Shown one piece after another: positions 1 to 6,821 of a DNA stretch of 7,817 nucleotides; within the stretch, counting starts at the first letter, position 1; each line of letters opens with the position of its first letter. The stretch covers positions 1 to 7,817 of the forward strand of contig JAIOPF010000334.1 of assembly GCA_021414045.1 (NCBI GenBank), read 5' to 3'. The translations under genes and the position numbers were made by a program. The notes beneath the pieces were generated by a model, which was not told the origin of the DNA, did not search any database, and was given only the letters and a program-made list of their open reading frames with translations. The stretch is from Deltaproteobacteria bacterium. GTDB taxonomy: Bacteria > UBA10199 > DSSB01.

Positions 1-413
1 TAGTAATCAGTGCATTGGTAAAACACGTCAGCGCGTTCACTCAGAACGCAAAATCCATGAGCAAAACCGGCGGGCACGAAAATCTGCCCCTTATCCTCAG
101 CTCTGAGGCGAACCCCTACCCATTCACGAAAGGTTGGGGAGTTTGGGCGGACGTCAACCGCAACGTCGAAGATTTCTCCTTGCAGCACGGTTAACAATTT
201 TCCCTGCGGATTTTGGTATTGGTAGTGGAGTCCTCGAAGCGTTCCCTTGACCGAAGAGGAAAAATTGGTCTGGACGAATTCGGTGGGGATCCCTCCAGCT
301 TCGTATTTCAGCTTTTGCGAAATTTCCAAAAAATACCCACGAAAATCGCGGTGAATCTCGGGCTCCACTAGAAGAACCCCAGGCAACCTCGTTGATTTAA
401 ATTTCGGCGACAT
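1..413 (-). CDS. rfbC: dTDP-4-dehydrorhamnose 3,5-epimerase, 5' part (cut by the left window edge)
   Basis: RmlC/RfbC epimerises dTDP-4-keto-6-deoxyglucose at C3 and C5, the third step of dTDP-L-rhamnose synthesis in the cytoplasm. The 137 visible codons (family length about 180) cover most of the cupin fold. Seen: RGLHYQ at residues 60-65, whose H63 corresponds to the family's catalytic histidine; the metal-free cupin strand GEIFDVAVDVR at 79-89; VPAGFAHGF at 113-121; and VFYQCTDY at 130-137, whose Y132 matches the conserved catalytic-site tyrosine region. The second half of the catalytic His-Asp pair lies beyond the window. The ATG was chosen because GGAGGAG sits 9 bases upstream, inside the end of rfbA, and the N-terminus matches the family. 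It is last in the visible rml operon, 6 bases after rfbA. Its GC content is about 50% by hand count, lower than its neighbours. The family assignment is firm. Confidence 0.96.
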   Translation of the reverse strand, partial: MSPKFKSTRLPGVLLVEPEIHRDFRGYFLEISQKLKYEAGGIPTEFVQTNFSSSVKGTLRGLHYQYQNPQGKLLTVLQGEIFDVAVDVRPNSPTFREWVGVRLRAEDKGQIFVPAGFAHGFCVLSERADVFYQCTDY

Positions 414-419
414 TTGAAT

Positions 420-1286
420 TTACTCCTCCAAAACCTGCATCAAATATTTCCCATACCCATTCTTATCCAACTCCTTCGCCAAACGCCCCAATTGCTGTGC
501 ATCGATAAACCCCTGCCGATAGGCGATCTCCTCGACGCAGCTCACCTGCAAACCCTGCCGCTCTTGGATGGTCTGGATGAAACTGGAAGCCTGATGCAGC
601 GAATCAACGGTGCCCGTGTCGAGCCACGCGAAACCGCGCCCCATCAATTCGACGCTCAACTCTCCGCGGCGCAGGTACTCGAGATTGACGTCGGTGATTT
701 CGAGCTCGCCCCGCGCCGAAGGCTTCAGCGCCTTGGTGATCGCGACGACTTGTCGGTCGTAAAAATAAATTCCTGGGACAGCATAGCGCGATTTCGGCTG
801 TTTGGGCTTCTCTTCGATGGTCAGGACCTTGCCCTTCGCGTCGAATTGCACCACTCCGTAGCGCTCGGGATCCTGCACCGCGTAGCCGAAGACCATCCCG
901 CCCTTTTCCAATCGACTGGCCCGCATCAGGATCTCGGAGAGTCCGTGGCCATAAAAAATATTGTCACCCAAGACCAAGCAAACGGAATCACCGCCGAGAA
1001 ATTCCTCGGCGATGAGAAATGCCTGGGCGATGCCCTGGGGCGCGGCCTGCTCCGCATACTGAAAACGCAGGCCCAACTGGGCGCCGTCTCCGAACAATTT
1101 CTTGAAGTGCGGCAAGTCGTGGGGCGTGGAAATGATCAAAATTTCGCGTATCCCGGCCAACATGAGAGCCGAGAGCGGATAGTAAACCATCGGCTTGTCG
1201 TAGACCGGCAGCAATTGCTTGCTGATGGCCCGGGTCACCGGATAGAGGCGGGTTGCGGACCCGCCGGCCAAGAGAATTCCCTTCAT
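420..1286 (-). CDS. rfbA: glucose-1-phosphate thymidylyltransferase
   Basis: RfbA/RmlA joins glucose-1-phosphate and dTTP to give dTDP-glucose and pyrophosphate, the first committed step of dTDP-L-rhamnose synthesis. The 288-residue product is full length for the family (about 290). Seen: the nucleotide-binding signature [14 protein letters not shown] at 5-18, [17 protein letters not shown] at 22-38, PQGIAQAF at 83-90, LGDNIFYG at 106-113 (D108 is the expected metal-binding aspartate), [10 protein letters not shown] at 157-166, and WLDTGT at 221-226 (D223, second metal ligand). A longer in-frame extension to 1427 exists but lies inside rfbB. The ATG at 1286 puts the conserved MKGILLAGG at the N-terminus and overlaps the rfbB stop as ATGA. 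AGGAGG lies 11 bases upstream. It is the third gene of the rfbDBAC operon and is probably translationally coupled to rfbB. Confidence 0.98.
   Translation of the reverse strand: MKGILLAGGSATRLYPVTRAISKQLLPVYDKPMVYYPLSALMLAGIREILIISTPHDLPHFKKLFGDGAQLGLRFQYAEQAAPQGIAQAFLIAEEFLGGDSVCLVLGDNIFYGHGLSEILMRASRLEKGGMVFGYAVQDPERYGVVQFDAKGKVLTIEEKPKQPKSRYAVPGIYFYDRQVVAITKALKPSARGELEITDVNLEYLRRGELSVELMGRGFAWLDTGTVDSLHQASSFIQTIQERQGLQVSCVEEIAYRQGFIDAQQLGRLAKELDKNGYGKYLMQVLEE
423..429 (-). promoter_or_regulatory. Shine-Dalgarno site for rfbC
   Basis: On the minus strand this reads GGAGGAG, a near-perfect anti-16S match 9 bases before the rfbC ATG. It lies within the last codons of rfbA, so ribosomes finishing rfbA can reload here. 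It fixes the rfbC start. Confidence 0.8.
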
Positions 1287-2332
1287 AACTGGTATTGCCT
1301 CCTCATCCAATCCCGATAGTCCCCGCTTTGGACCTGGCGTACCCATTCCGAGTGATCCAAGTACCACTTCACCGTTTTTTCCAGGCCGGTTTCGAAAGAT
1401 TCCTCGGGACCCCACTCCAGCTCGCATTGGATCTTCATGAAGTCGATGGCATAGCGCCGGTCATGCCCGAGACGGTCCGTGACAAAAGTCTTGAGCTCGG
1501 CATGGCCGCCGCCCTTGCGGGGGACGATGCGATCGAGGATGGCGCAAAGCGAATCGATGACCTGAAGGTTGCTCCTCTCGCTGCGTCCGCCGATATTATA
1601 AGTCTCGCCCAAACGGCCTTGTTTCAGGATGGTCCAAAGAGCGCGGCAATGATCGCGGACGTATAACCAATCCCGGACGTTCTTGCCGTCGCCGTAGATC
1701 GGGAGAGACTTGCCCTCGAGGGCGTTGACGATCATCAACGGAATCAGTTTTTCCGGGAATTGATAAGGCCCGTAATTGTTCGAGCAATTTGAAAGGGTCA
1801 CCGGCAATCCATAGGTATGATGGTAGGCGCGCACCAGGTGGTCCGAAGCGGCCTTGGAGGCCGAATAGGGGCTGTTCGGATGATAAGGGGTGTCCTCGCG
1901 AAAATGACCTTCTTCCCCCAGGCTTCCAAAAACCTCGTCGGTGCTCACGTGGTGAAAGCGCTTGATCTTGTCCTTGTGGCGGCGGGCCAGCTCGAGCAGG
2001 CGAAAGGTTCCGACCACGTTGGTTTGGATGAAGTCGTCCGGCGCTTCGATGGAGCGGTCGACGTGAGATTCGGCGGCAAGATGGCAAATAGTATCGATTT
2101 CGTGGTCGAGCAAGATTTTTTCGATGGCCGCCTCATCCGTGATGTCGGCTTTCACGAAGACATAACGGTCCGGAAAGTTTTTATCGACGCCCTCCAAAGA
2201 GCCGAGATTTCCGGCATAGGTGAGCTTGTCGACATTGACGACCTTGCCCGCAAAACCGCTCTCTTCCAAGAGATAGCGGACGAAATTCGCTCCGATGAAT
2301 CCGGCGCCGCCGGTGACCAAAAGATTTTTCAC
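1283..2332 (-). CDS. rfbB: dTDP-glucose 4,6-dehydratase
   Basis: RfbB/RmlB, an NAD-dependent extended short-chain dehydrogenase, converts dTDP-glucose to dTDP-4-keto-6-deoxyglucose, the second step of rhamnose synthesis. The product is 349 residues, normal for the family. Seen: the Rossmann motif TGGAGFIG at 7-14, AAESHVDRS at 86-94, STDEVFG at 130-136 (D132 and E133 are the dehydration acid/base pair), YSASK at 156-160 (catalytic Y156 and K160), [14 protein letters not shown] at 185-198, and [15 protein letters not shown] at 214-228. I chose the GTG at 2332: it places the Rossmann strand at the N-terminus, overlaps the rfbD stop as GTGA, and has GAGG/GAGGG purine runs 4-10 bases upstream. 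An ATG at 2401 is in frame but would add 23 atypical residues and overlap rfbD by 73 bases. Its stop overlaps the rfbA start by 4 bases. Confidence 0.97.
   Translation of the reverse strand: MKNLLVTGGAGFIGANFVRYLLEESGFAGKVVNVDKLTYAGNLGSLEGVDKNFPDRYVFVKADITDEAAIEKILLDHEIDTICHLAAESHVDRSIEAPDDFIQTNVVGTFRLLELARRHKDKIKRFHHVSTDEVFGSLGEEGHFREDTPYHPNSPYSASKAASDHLVRAYHHTYGLPVTLSNCSNNYGPYQFPEKLIPLMIVNALEGKSLPIYGDGKNVRDWLYVRDHCRALWTILKQGRLGETYNIGGRSERSNLQVIDSLCAILDRIVPRKGGGHAELKTFVTDRLGHDRRYAIDFMKIQCELEWGPEESFETGLEKTVKWYLDHSEWVRQVQSGDYRDWMRRQYQL
1298..1303 (-). promoter_or_regulatory. Shine-Dalgarno site for rfbA
   Basis: On the minus strand this reads AGGAGG, 11 bases before the rfbA ATG and inside the 3' end of rfbB. 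It supports the start at 1286 over the longer in-frame extension, and suggests re-initiation at the ATGA junction. Confidence 0.7.
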
Positions 2333-3204
2333 GATGCCCTCGCCTCTTCGATTAAGCGGTCGCGATATTGCGTCACGAAGGCCGCCAGGTCTTCTTTCCA
2401 ATCCCTCATCTCGGAGAGTCCTTCATTGATAAGTCGACGGTTGGCCAATCGCGAATTGGCGGGGCGCCGCGCGGGAGTCGGATATTCCGCCGTCGTGCAG
2501 GGACTGAGCCGGGCCTCGACCTTCATCAAATCAAAAAATTCCCGCGCCACCTCGTACCAGGTCGTCGCCCCCTCGGCGGCGGCATGGTAAATGCCGCCCG
2601 ATTCGGAACGAATCAAGCGACGAATCTGCACGGCGATCCGGTGCGACCAGGTCGGAGCGCCCCATTGATCGTTGACTACCCGCAAGGCCTGACCGCTCAA
2701 GGCGCGTTTCAGGACGGCCTTCAGGAAATTCGCGCCATGGATTCCGTAAACCCAAGAGGTGCGCAAGATCAAGGACTCGACGCCCGAACCCAAAATCTGC
2801 CTCTCACCTTCCAGCTTGGTCAAACCATAAAACGAAAGCGGACCAGTGGGGTCGTTCTCGACGTAGCATTCCAGAGGGCTCTTCGCGCCGTCAAAGACGT
2901 AATCGGTGGAGAGATGCAAAAGGGGCAAACCGCGTTTCCGGCAGGCCCAACCCAGCAAACCTGGGCCTTCCGCATTGATTTTCCAGGCCAAGTCGCGTTC
3001 GGTCTCGCAGGCGTCGACTTTGGTGAAAGCGGCGGCATTGACCATTAGGCCCGGACGATGTTCTTGCAGCGCGCGCGCAATACCCTCTTCCTTGGAGATA
3101 TCCAAAAGGCCCTTCCCCAAGGCGACGACCTCGAAATCTTGGCTCAACAATGCCTGGAGGTCGCGGCCGACTTGACCCTCGCCGCCGGTGATCAGAATCT
3201 TCAT
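2329..3204 (-). CDS. rfbD: dTDP-4-dehydrorhamnose reductase
   Basis: RfbD/RmlD uses NAD(P)H to reduce dTDP-4-keto-L-rhamnose to dTDP-L-rhamnose, the last step of the pathway and the donor for rhamnosyltransferases. The product has 291 residues, typical of the family. Seen: the Rossmann motif GGEGQVG at 7-13, VNAAAFTKVDACE at 55-67, STDYVFDG at 99-106, the YxxxK catalytic pair Y126 and K130 in YGLTK, RTSWVYG at 148-154, NDQWGAPT at 178-185, and the substrate-binding tail RPANSRL at 247-253. It is the first gene of the minus-strand operon and begins 69 bases from the divergently read aat. Its ribosome site is weak (AGGG about 10 bases upstream). The order D-B-A-C differs from the B-D-A-C order of enteric rfb clusters. 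Confidence 0.97.
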   Translation of the reverse strand: MKILITGGEGQVGRDLQALLSQDFEVVALGKGLLDISKEEGIARALQEHRPGLMVNAAAFTKVDACETERDLAWKINAEGPGLLGWACRKRGLPLLHLSTDYVFDGAKSPLECYVENDPTGPLSFYGLTKLEGERQILGSGVESLILRTSWVYGIHGANFLKAVLKRALSGQALRVVNDQWGAPTWSHRIAVQIRRLIRSESGGIYHAAAEGATTWYEVAREFFDLMKVEARLSPCTTAEYPTPARRPANSRLANRRLINEGLSEMRDWKEDLAAFVTQYRDRLIEEARAS

Positions 3205-3273
3205 CGGAGAGAAGCCCTAACGGAATAATTCCTTGAAGTCACCCCGGAAATTCCCTGTAAAATAGGGCCAGAC
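3205..3273. other. divergent intergenic spacer between rfbD and aat
   Basis: These 69 bases separate two divergent transcription units, so promoters for both are expected here or in the adjoining coding ends. I see no convincing sigma-70 pair. On the plus strand, TTGAAG (3233-3238) and TAAAAT (3258-3263) are 19 bases apart, and the second ends only 10 bases before the aat ATG. Two small GGAA/TTCC palindromes are centred at 3227 and 3250. The spacer is AT-richer than its surroundings in places. No rho-independent terminator is visible. Confidence 0.5.
3253..3267 (+). promoter_or_regulatory. small hairpin covering the putative aat ribosome site
   Basis: CCCTGT (3253-3258) can pair with ATAGGG (3262-3267) in RNA, giving six pairs including one G-U wobble around an AAA loop. 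The 3' arm contains AGGG (3264-3267), the only Shine-Dalgarno-like run before the aat ATG, 6 bases away. If transcription starts upstream, this could lower aat translation. The stem is short and may be chance. Confidence 0.25.
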
Positions 3274-3972
3274 ATGGCCATCCTGCACTTCCCACCCATC
3301 GAGACCGCCAGCCGCGAAGGCCTCCTCGCCATCGGCGGAGATCTCGAAGTGGCCTCGCTTAAATTGGCTTATGAAAACGGGATTTTCCCCTGGCCCACTG
3401 AAGAATACCCCCTTTTGTGGTTCGCGCCTCCTCGCCGGGCCATTCTTGAATTCAAGGACCTGCGCGTGCCCAAACGCATGCAAAGGGAACTCAAAAACAA
3501 GAAGTTCCGCTTCGCGATCGACCGCGATTTCTCCTCGGTGATCGAGGCCTGCGCCGAGGGCCGCACCCGTCGCTCGGACGGCACTTGGATCAACCCTATG
3601 ATGCTCGACGCCTACCAGCGCTTTCACAAGGCCGGCCATGCCCACAGCTTCGAGGTCTACAATGAAGCAGGGCAACTGGCCGGAGGCCTCTACGGCGTCG
3701 GACTGGGCAAGATGTTCGCCGGAGAAAGCATGTTTTTCCATGAATCCGGCGCGTCCAAAGCGGCCCTGATTTATGCCGTGGAATATCTTAAGTCCAAAGG
3801 CGGCCGCTGGATGGACATCCAGATGATGACGCCCTTGCTCCGAAACTTGGGGGCCAAGGAAATCTCCCGCAAGGTTTTCATGGAAAAACTCGGCACCGCC
3901 GTGAAGGCCCCGCCCCTTTTCGATTTCCCGCCGGCGCGTCCGCATGACCACCCCTCTCACAGCCGCGATTGA
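3274..3972 (+). CDS. aat: leucyl/phenylalanyl-tRNA-protein transferase
   Basis: Aat transfers Leu or Phe from aminoacyl-tRNA to proteins with N-terminal Arg or Lys, creating an N-degron that ClpS delivers to ClpAP. It acts in the cytoplasm. The 232-residue product is normal length. Seen: GLLAIGGDL at 16-24, YENGIFPW at 33-40, LLWFAPPRRAIL at 47-58, SVIEACAEGR at 88-97, DGTWI at 102-106, AYQRFHKAGHAHSFEVYN at 113-130, GGLYGVGLGKMFAGESMF at 137-154, and DIQ at 181-183, which fits the D-x-Q pair (D186/Q188) implicated in catalysis in the E. coli enzyme. The last dozen residues, rich in His, Pro and Arg, are family-atypical and probably a disordered tail. It is first of four plus-strand genes, with ileS starting 35 bases after its stop. 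Presence of aat argues for a Gram-negative host; clpS/clpA are not in this window. Confidence 0.97.
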   Translation: MAILHFPPIETASREGLLAIGGDLEVASLKLAYENGIFPWPTEEYPLLWFAPPRRAILEFKDLRVPKRMQRELKNKKFRFAIDRDFSSVIEACAEGRTRRSDGTWINPMMLDAYQRFHKAGHAHSFEVYNEAGQLAGGLYGVGLGKMFAGESMFFHESGASKAALIYAVEYLKSKGGRWMDIQMMTPLLRNLGAKEISRKVFMEKLGTAVKAPPLFDFPPARPHDHPSHSRD

Positions 3973-4007
3973 CAGCACCCCAACCCCGTGATTTAACGAC
4001 CCTTCTT

Positions 4008-6821
4008 ATGAGCGACGCAAAAGATACGGGCAAAGAATACAAAGACACCCTCAATCTCCCTCAAACCGACTTTCCCATGAAAGCCAATCTCGCCCAGCGC
4101 GAGCCCGAATTCCTCAAAAAGTGGGATGAAACGCGGATTTACGACAAGGGCATCCAAAAAAACGCCGGAAAACCCAAGTTCGTGCTGCACGACGGGCCCC
4201 CTTACGCCAACGGGCATATCCATTTCGGGCACATCCTCAACAAAACCCTCAAAGACATCTTGGTGAAATACAAGACCCTCGCCGGCTTCCAGAGCGAATT
4301 CATTCCGGGTTGGGATTGCCACGGCCTGCCCATCGAGCACCAGGTTGACAAAGAATTGGGCCCCAAGAAAAAAACCATGGACGTCGTGCAGATCCGCCAG
4401 GCCTGCCGCGCCTACGCGGGCAAATTCGTCGATATCCAACGCGCCCAATTCAAGCGCTTGGGAATCATGGCGAATTGGGAAGCGCCTTACCTGACGATGG
4501 ATTACAGCTACGAAGCGGCCATCGCGCGCACCCTCGGAAAACTGGTCGGTAAGGGCATGGTTTACAAGGGCAAGAAGCCCGTGCACTGGTGCATCAAGGA
4601 TCAGACGGCGCTGGCCGAGGCGGAAGTCGAATACGACAACCACCTTTCCCCTTCCATTTACGTCAAATTCGAATCGTTGGAGCCCCTTAAAGACGTCACG
4701 CCGCAAGTGGACGGCAAGAAGGTCAAGTTCATCATCTGGACCACCACCCCATGGACGCTGCCGGCCAATCTCGCCATCGCCATCCACAAAAGCTACACCT
4801 ACGTCGCCCTCCAAGTCGGGGAAGAGATCTACATCGTGGCCGAGGGCCTGCTCGACCAAGTTCGCAAGACGCTCAACTTTCAAGAAGACCGCCTGCTCGA
4901 CCGCATCCCGGCCAAGAAACTCGAAGGCATCCTGACCAAGCATCCCTTTTTAGAGCGCACTTCCAAGGTGATCTTAAGCGACCACGTCACCCTCGAAGCG
5001 GGCACCGGGGTGGTGCACATCGCTCCAGGCCATGGCCAAGAAGACTATGAAGTCGGCATGCGCTATGGGCTCGCGATCCTGAATCCCGTCGACAACGAGG
5101 GGAAATTCACCGCCGAAGTCAGCGTTCCCGAGTTGGTTGGGCAATCGGTCTTCCAGGCCAATCCTCAGATCATCGAGTTGCTCAGGTCCAAGGGCGCCTT
5201 GGTCAAGGCCGAAGAGACCAGCCACAGCTACCCACATTGCTGGCGTTGCAAGTCGCCGGTCATCTTTCGATCGACGCCACAGTACTTTATCTCGCTCTCC
5301 ACCCATGACTTGCGCGGTCGGGCTCTCGACGCCATCCGCCGTACCGAGTGGATCCCGCATTGGGGGCGCGAACGCATCTACGGCATGGTCGAGAACCGCC
5401 CCGATTGGTGCATCAGCCGGCAGCGCAGCTGGGGTGTTCCCATCATGGGTTTCCGTTGCACCGCCTGCAAAGAGTCGCTGCTGCGCGAAGACGTCATCGA
5501 GGGCATTGCCAAGCGCTTCGAGAAGGAAGGCGCCGACGCCTATTTCAAGTACCCGGCGGAAGAACTGCTCCCCCCCTGCATTGCCTGCCCGCAATGCGGC
5601 GGGAAGACCTTCGAGAAAGAAACCGACATCCTCGACGTGTGGTTCGATTCCGGCGTCTCTTTCGCCGCTGTCCTCGAACAGCGGCCCACCCTGCAAATGC
5701 CCGCCGACATTTACCTCGAAGGCAGCGACCAGCATCGCGGCTGGTTCCATTCTTCTTTGTTGGCCGCCATCGGCAGCGAGGGGCGCGCGCCCTACAAGGC
5801 CGTCCTGACCCACGGCTTCGTGGTGGACGGCGAAGGCCGGAAATACTCGAAGTCGGCCAAGAACTACACGCCGCCGGAAGACCTGATCAACAAGCTAGGC
5901 GCCGAAGTGCTGCGTCTCTGGGTCGCCGCCGAGGATTACCGCAACGACATCCGCTACTCGAACGAGATCCTCGACCGCCTGGTCGAGACTTACCGGAAAA
6001 TCCGCAATACCTGCCGTTTCCTGTTGGGCAACCTCTACGACTTCAACCCCGATCAAGACACGGTTCCGGTCTCGGAACGTCCCGAACTCGACCGCTGGGC
6101 GGTGGCTTCGCTGCAAGAGTTCATCCAGCGAGTGACCCAGTCCTACGAAAATTTCGAGTTTCACGTCATCTACCACTCGCTCAACCAATACTGCACGGTA
6201 ACCTTGAGCGCCTTCTATCTCGATATCCTGAAGGATAGGCTCTATACCTCCAAAGCGGAGGGGCGCGAGCGACGCGCGGCGCAGAGCACCGTCTTCGAGA
6301 TCCTGACGGCGATGACCCGACTGATGGCGCCGATCCTTTCCTTCACCGCCGACGAAGTTTACCAGCACACGCCCGCCCATTCGGCCAAGGCCGAATCGGT
6401 GTTCCTGAGCGATCTCCCCGTTGCCAACGAGAGCCTCATCGACAAGGCCTTGCTGGAGCGCTTCGAAAAGATCGATCAGATCCGCCAAGAAGTGCTGAAG
6501 GCGCTGGAAAAGGCCCGCCAAGAGAAGGTGATCGGGCATTCCCTCGAAGCCCAGGTCCGCTTGAGCGCCGAGGGAGAGTGGAAGAAATTCCTGCAGGAAT
6601 ACCTGCAATTCTGGTCGCACTATTTCATCGTCTCGCAGGTGGTGGTCGCCCCGGAATTGGACAATCCCACCTGGACCAGCCAAGCCATCGAGGGGCTCAA
6701 GGTCGAGGTGAAAAAGGCGGAAGGCGAAAAATGCGGCCGTTGCTGGACAAGGTCGATCACGGTCGGCAAGAATCCGGCGCATCCCGCGCTCTGCGACCGT
6801 TGCGGCAAGGTGCTGTCTTGA
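4008..6821 (+). CDS. ileS: isoleucyl-tRNA synthetase
   Basis: IleRS charges tRNA-Ile and hydrolyses mischarged Val-tRNA-Ile; it is an essential class I synthetase. The 937 residues match the bacterial type (E. coli about 938). Seen: YKDTLNLPQTDFPM near 11-24, PPYANG at 64-69, HIGH-like HFGH at 72-75, GWDCHGLPIE at 101-110, editing-domain motifs TTTPWTLPAN at 245-254 and GTGVVHIAPGHGQEDY at 332-347, WCISRQRSWGVP at 467-478, DVWFDSG at 543-549, KMSKS-like KYSKS at 612-616, and a C-terminal zinc finger C909/C912/C929/C932. Inner cysteine sets are C195, C411, C414 and C484, C487, C524, C527, C530. The ATG at 4008 starts the family-like N-terminus; an in-frame TTG at 3969 would overlap aat. No Shine-Dalgarno is visible. 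The gap to aat is too short for a T-box leader. Confidence 0.98.
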   Translation: MSDAKDTGKEYKDTLNLPQTDFPMKANLAQREPEFLKKWDETRIYDKGIQKNAGKPKFVLHDGPPYANGHIHFGHILNKTLKDILVKYKTLAGFQSEFIPGWDCHGLPIEHQVDKELGPKKKTMDVVQIRQACRAYAGKFVDIQRAQFKRLGIMANWEAPYLTMDYSYEAAIARTLGKLVGKGMVYKGKKPVHWCIKDQTALAEAEVEYDNHLSPSIYVKFESLEPLKDVTPQVDGKKVKFIIWTTTPWTLPANLAIAIHKSYTYVALQVGEEIYIVAEGLLDQVRKTLNFQEDRLLDRIPAKKLEGILTKHPFLERTSKVILSDHVTLEAGTGVVHIAPGHGQEDYEVGMRYGLAILNPVDNEGKFTAEVSVPELVGQSVFQANPQIIELLRSKGALVKAEETSHSYPHCWRCKSPVIFRSTPQYFISLSTHDLRGRALDAIRRTEWIPHWGRERIYGMVENRPDWCISRQRSWGVPIMGFRCTACKESLLREDVIEGIAKRFEKEGADAYFKYPAEELLPPCIACPQCGGKTFEKETDILDVWFDSGVSFAAVLEQRPTLQMPADIYLEGSDQHRGWFHSSLLAAIGSEGRAPYKAVLTHGFVVDGEGRKYSKSAKNYTPPEDLINKLGAEVLRLWVAAEDYRNDIRYSNEILDRLVETYRKIRNTCRFLLGNLYDFNPDQDTVPVSERPELDRWAVASLQEFIQRVTQSYENFEFHVIYHSLNQYCTVTLSAFYLDILKDRLYTSKAEGRERRAAQSTVFEILTAMTRLMAPILSFTADEVYQHTPAHSAKAESVFLSDLPVANESLIDKALLERFEKIDQIRQEVLKALEKARQEKVIGHSLEAQVRLSAEGEWKKFLQEYLQFWSHYFIVSQVVVAPELDNPTWTSQAIEGLKVEVKKAEGEKCGRCWTRSITVGKNPAHPALCDRCGKVLS

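Noticed and set aside
414..1319. 301-residue open frame on the plus strand opposite rfbA
   Set aside because: It lies entirely antisense to a clear rfbA with all family motifs, has no ribosome site or recognisable domain, and is explained by codon bias on the coding strand.
2333..2401. Upstream ATG start for rfbB
   Set aside because: It adds 23 residues not seen in the family and a 73-base overlap with rfbD, whereas the GTG at 2332 gives the standard N-terminus and a GTGA junction.
1817..2590. 257-residue plus-strand frame across rfbB and rfbD
   Set aside because: It spans the junction of two firmly identified minus-strand genes and shows no recognisable motifs.
3233..3263. Sigma-70 promoter TTGAAG-19-TAAAAT for aat
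   Set aside because: The spacing is long, and the start site would fall within a few bases of the ATG, overlapping the only ribosome-site candidate. Kept only as a remark.
3217..3978. 253-residue minus-strand frame opposite aat
   Set aside because: aat on the plus strand carries the complete family signature. The opposite frame reads as low-complexity antisense translation.
3969..4007. TTG start for ileS inside the aat stop region
   Set aside because: The extra 13 residues do not resemble IleRS, and the ATG at 4008 begins a sequence matching the E. coli N-terminus (YKxTLNLPxTxFPM).
3973..4007. T-box riboswitch or attenuator upstream of ileS
   Set aside because: Only 35 bases separate aat and ileS, far too short for a T-box, and no terminator-like hairpin with a U-run is present.
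3993..6782. Three long minus-strand frames (3993-4943, 4974-5813, 5895-6782) opposite ileS
   Set aside because: Long antisense frames are expected opposite a GC-rich gene with strong third-position bias. None has recognisable domains, and ileS is unbroken.
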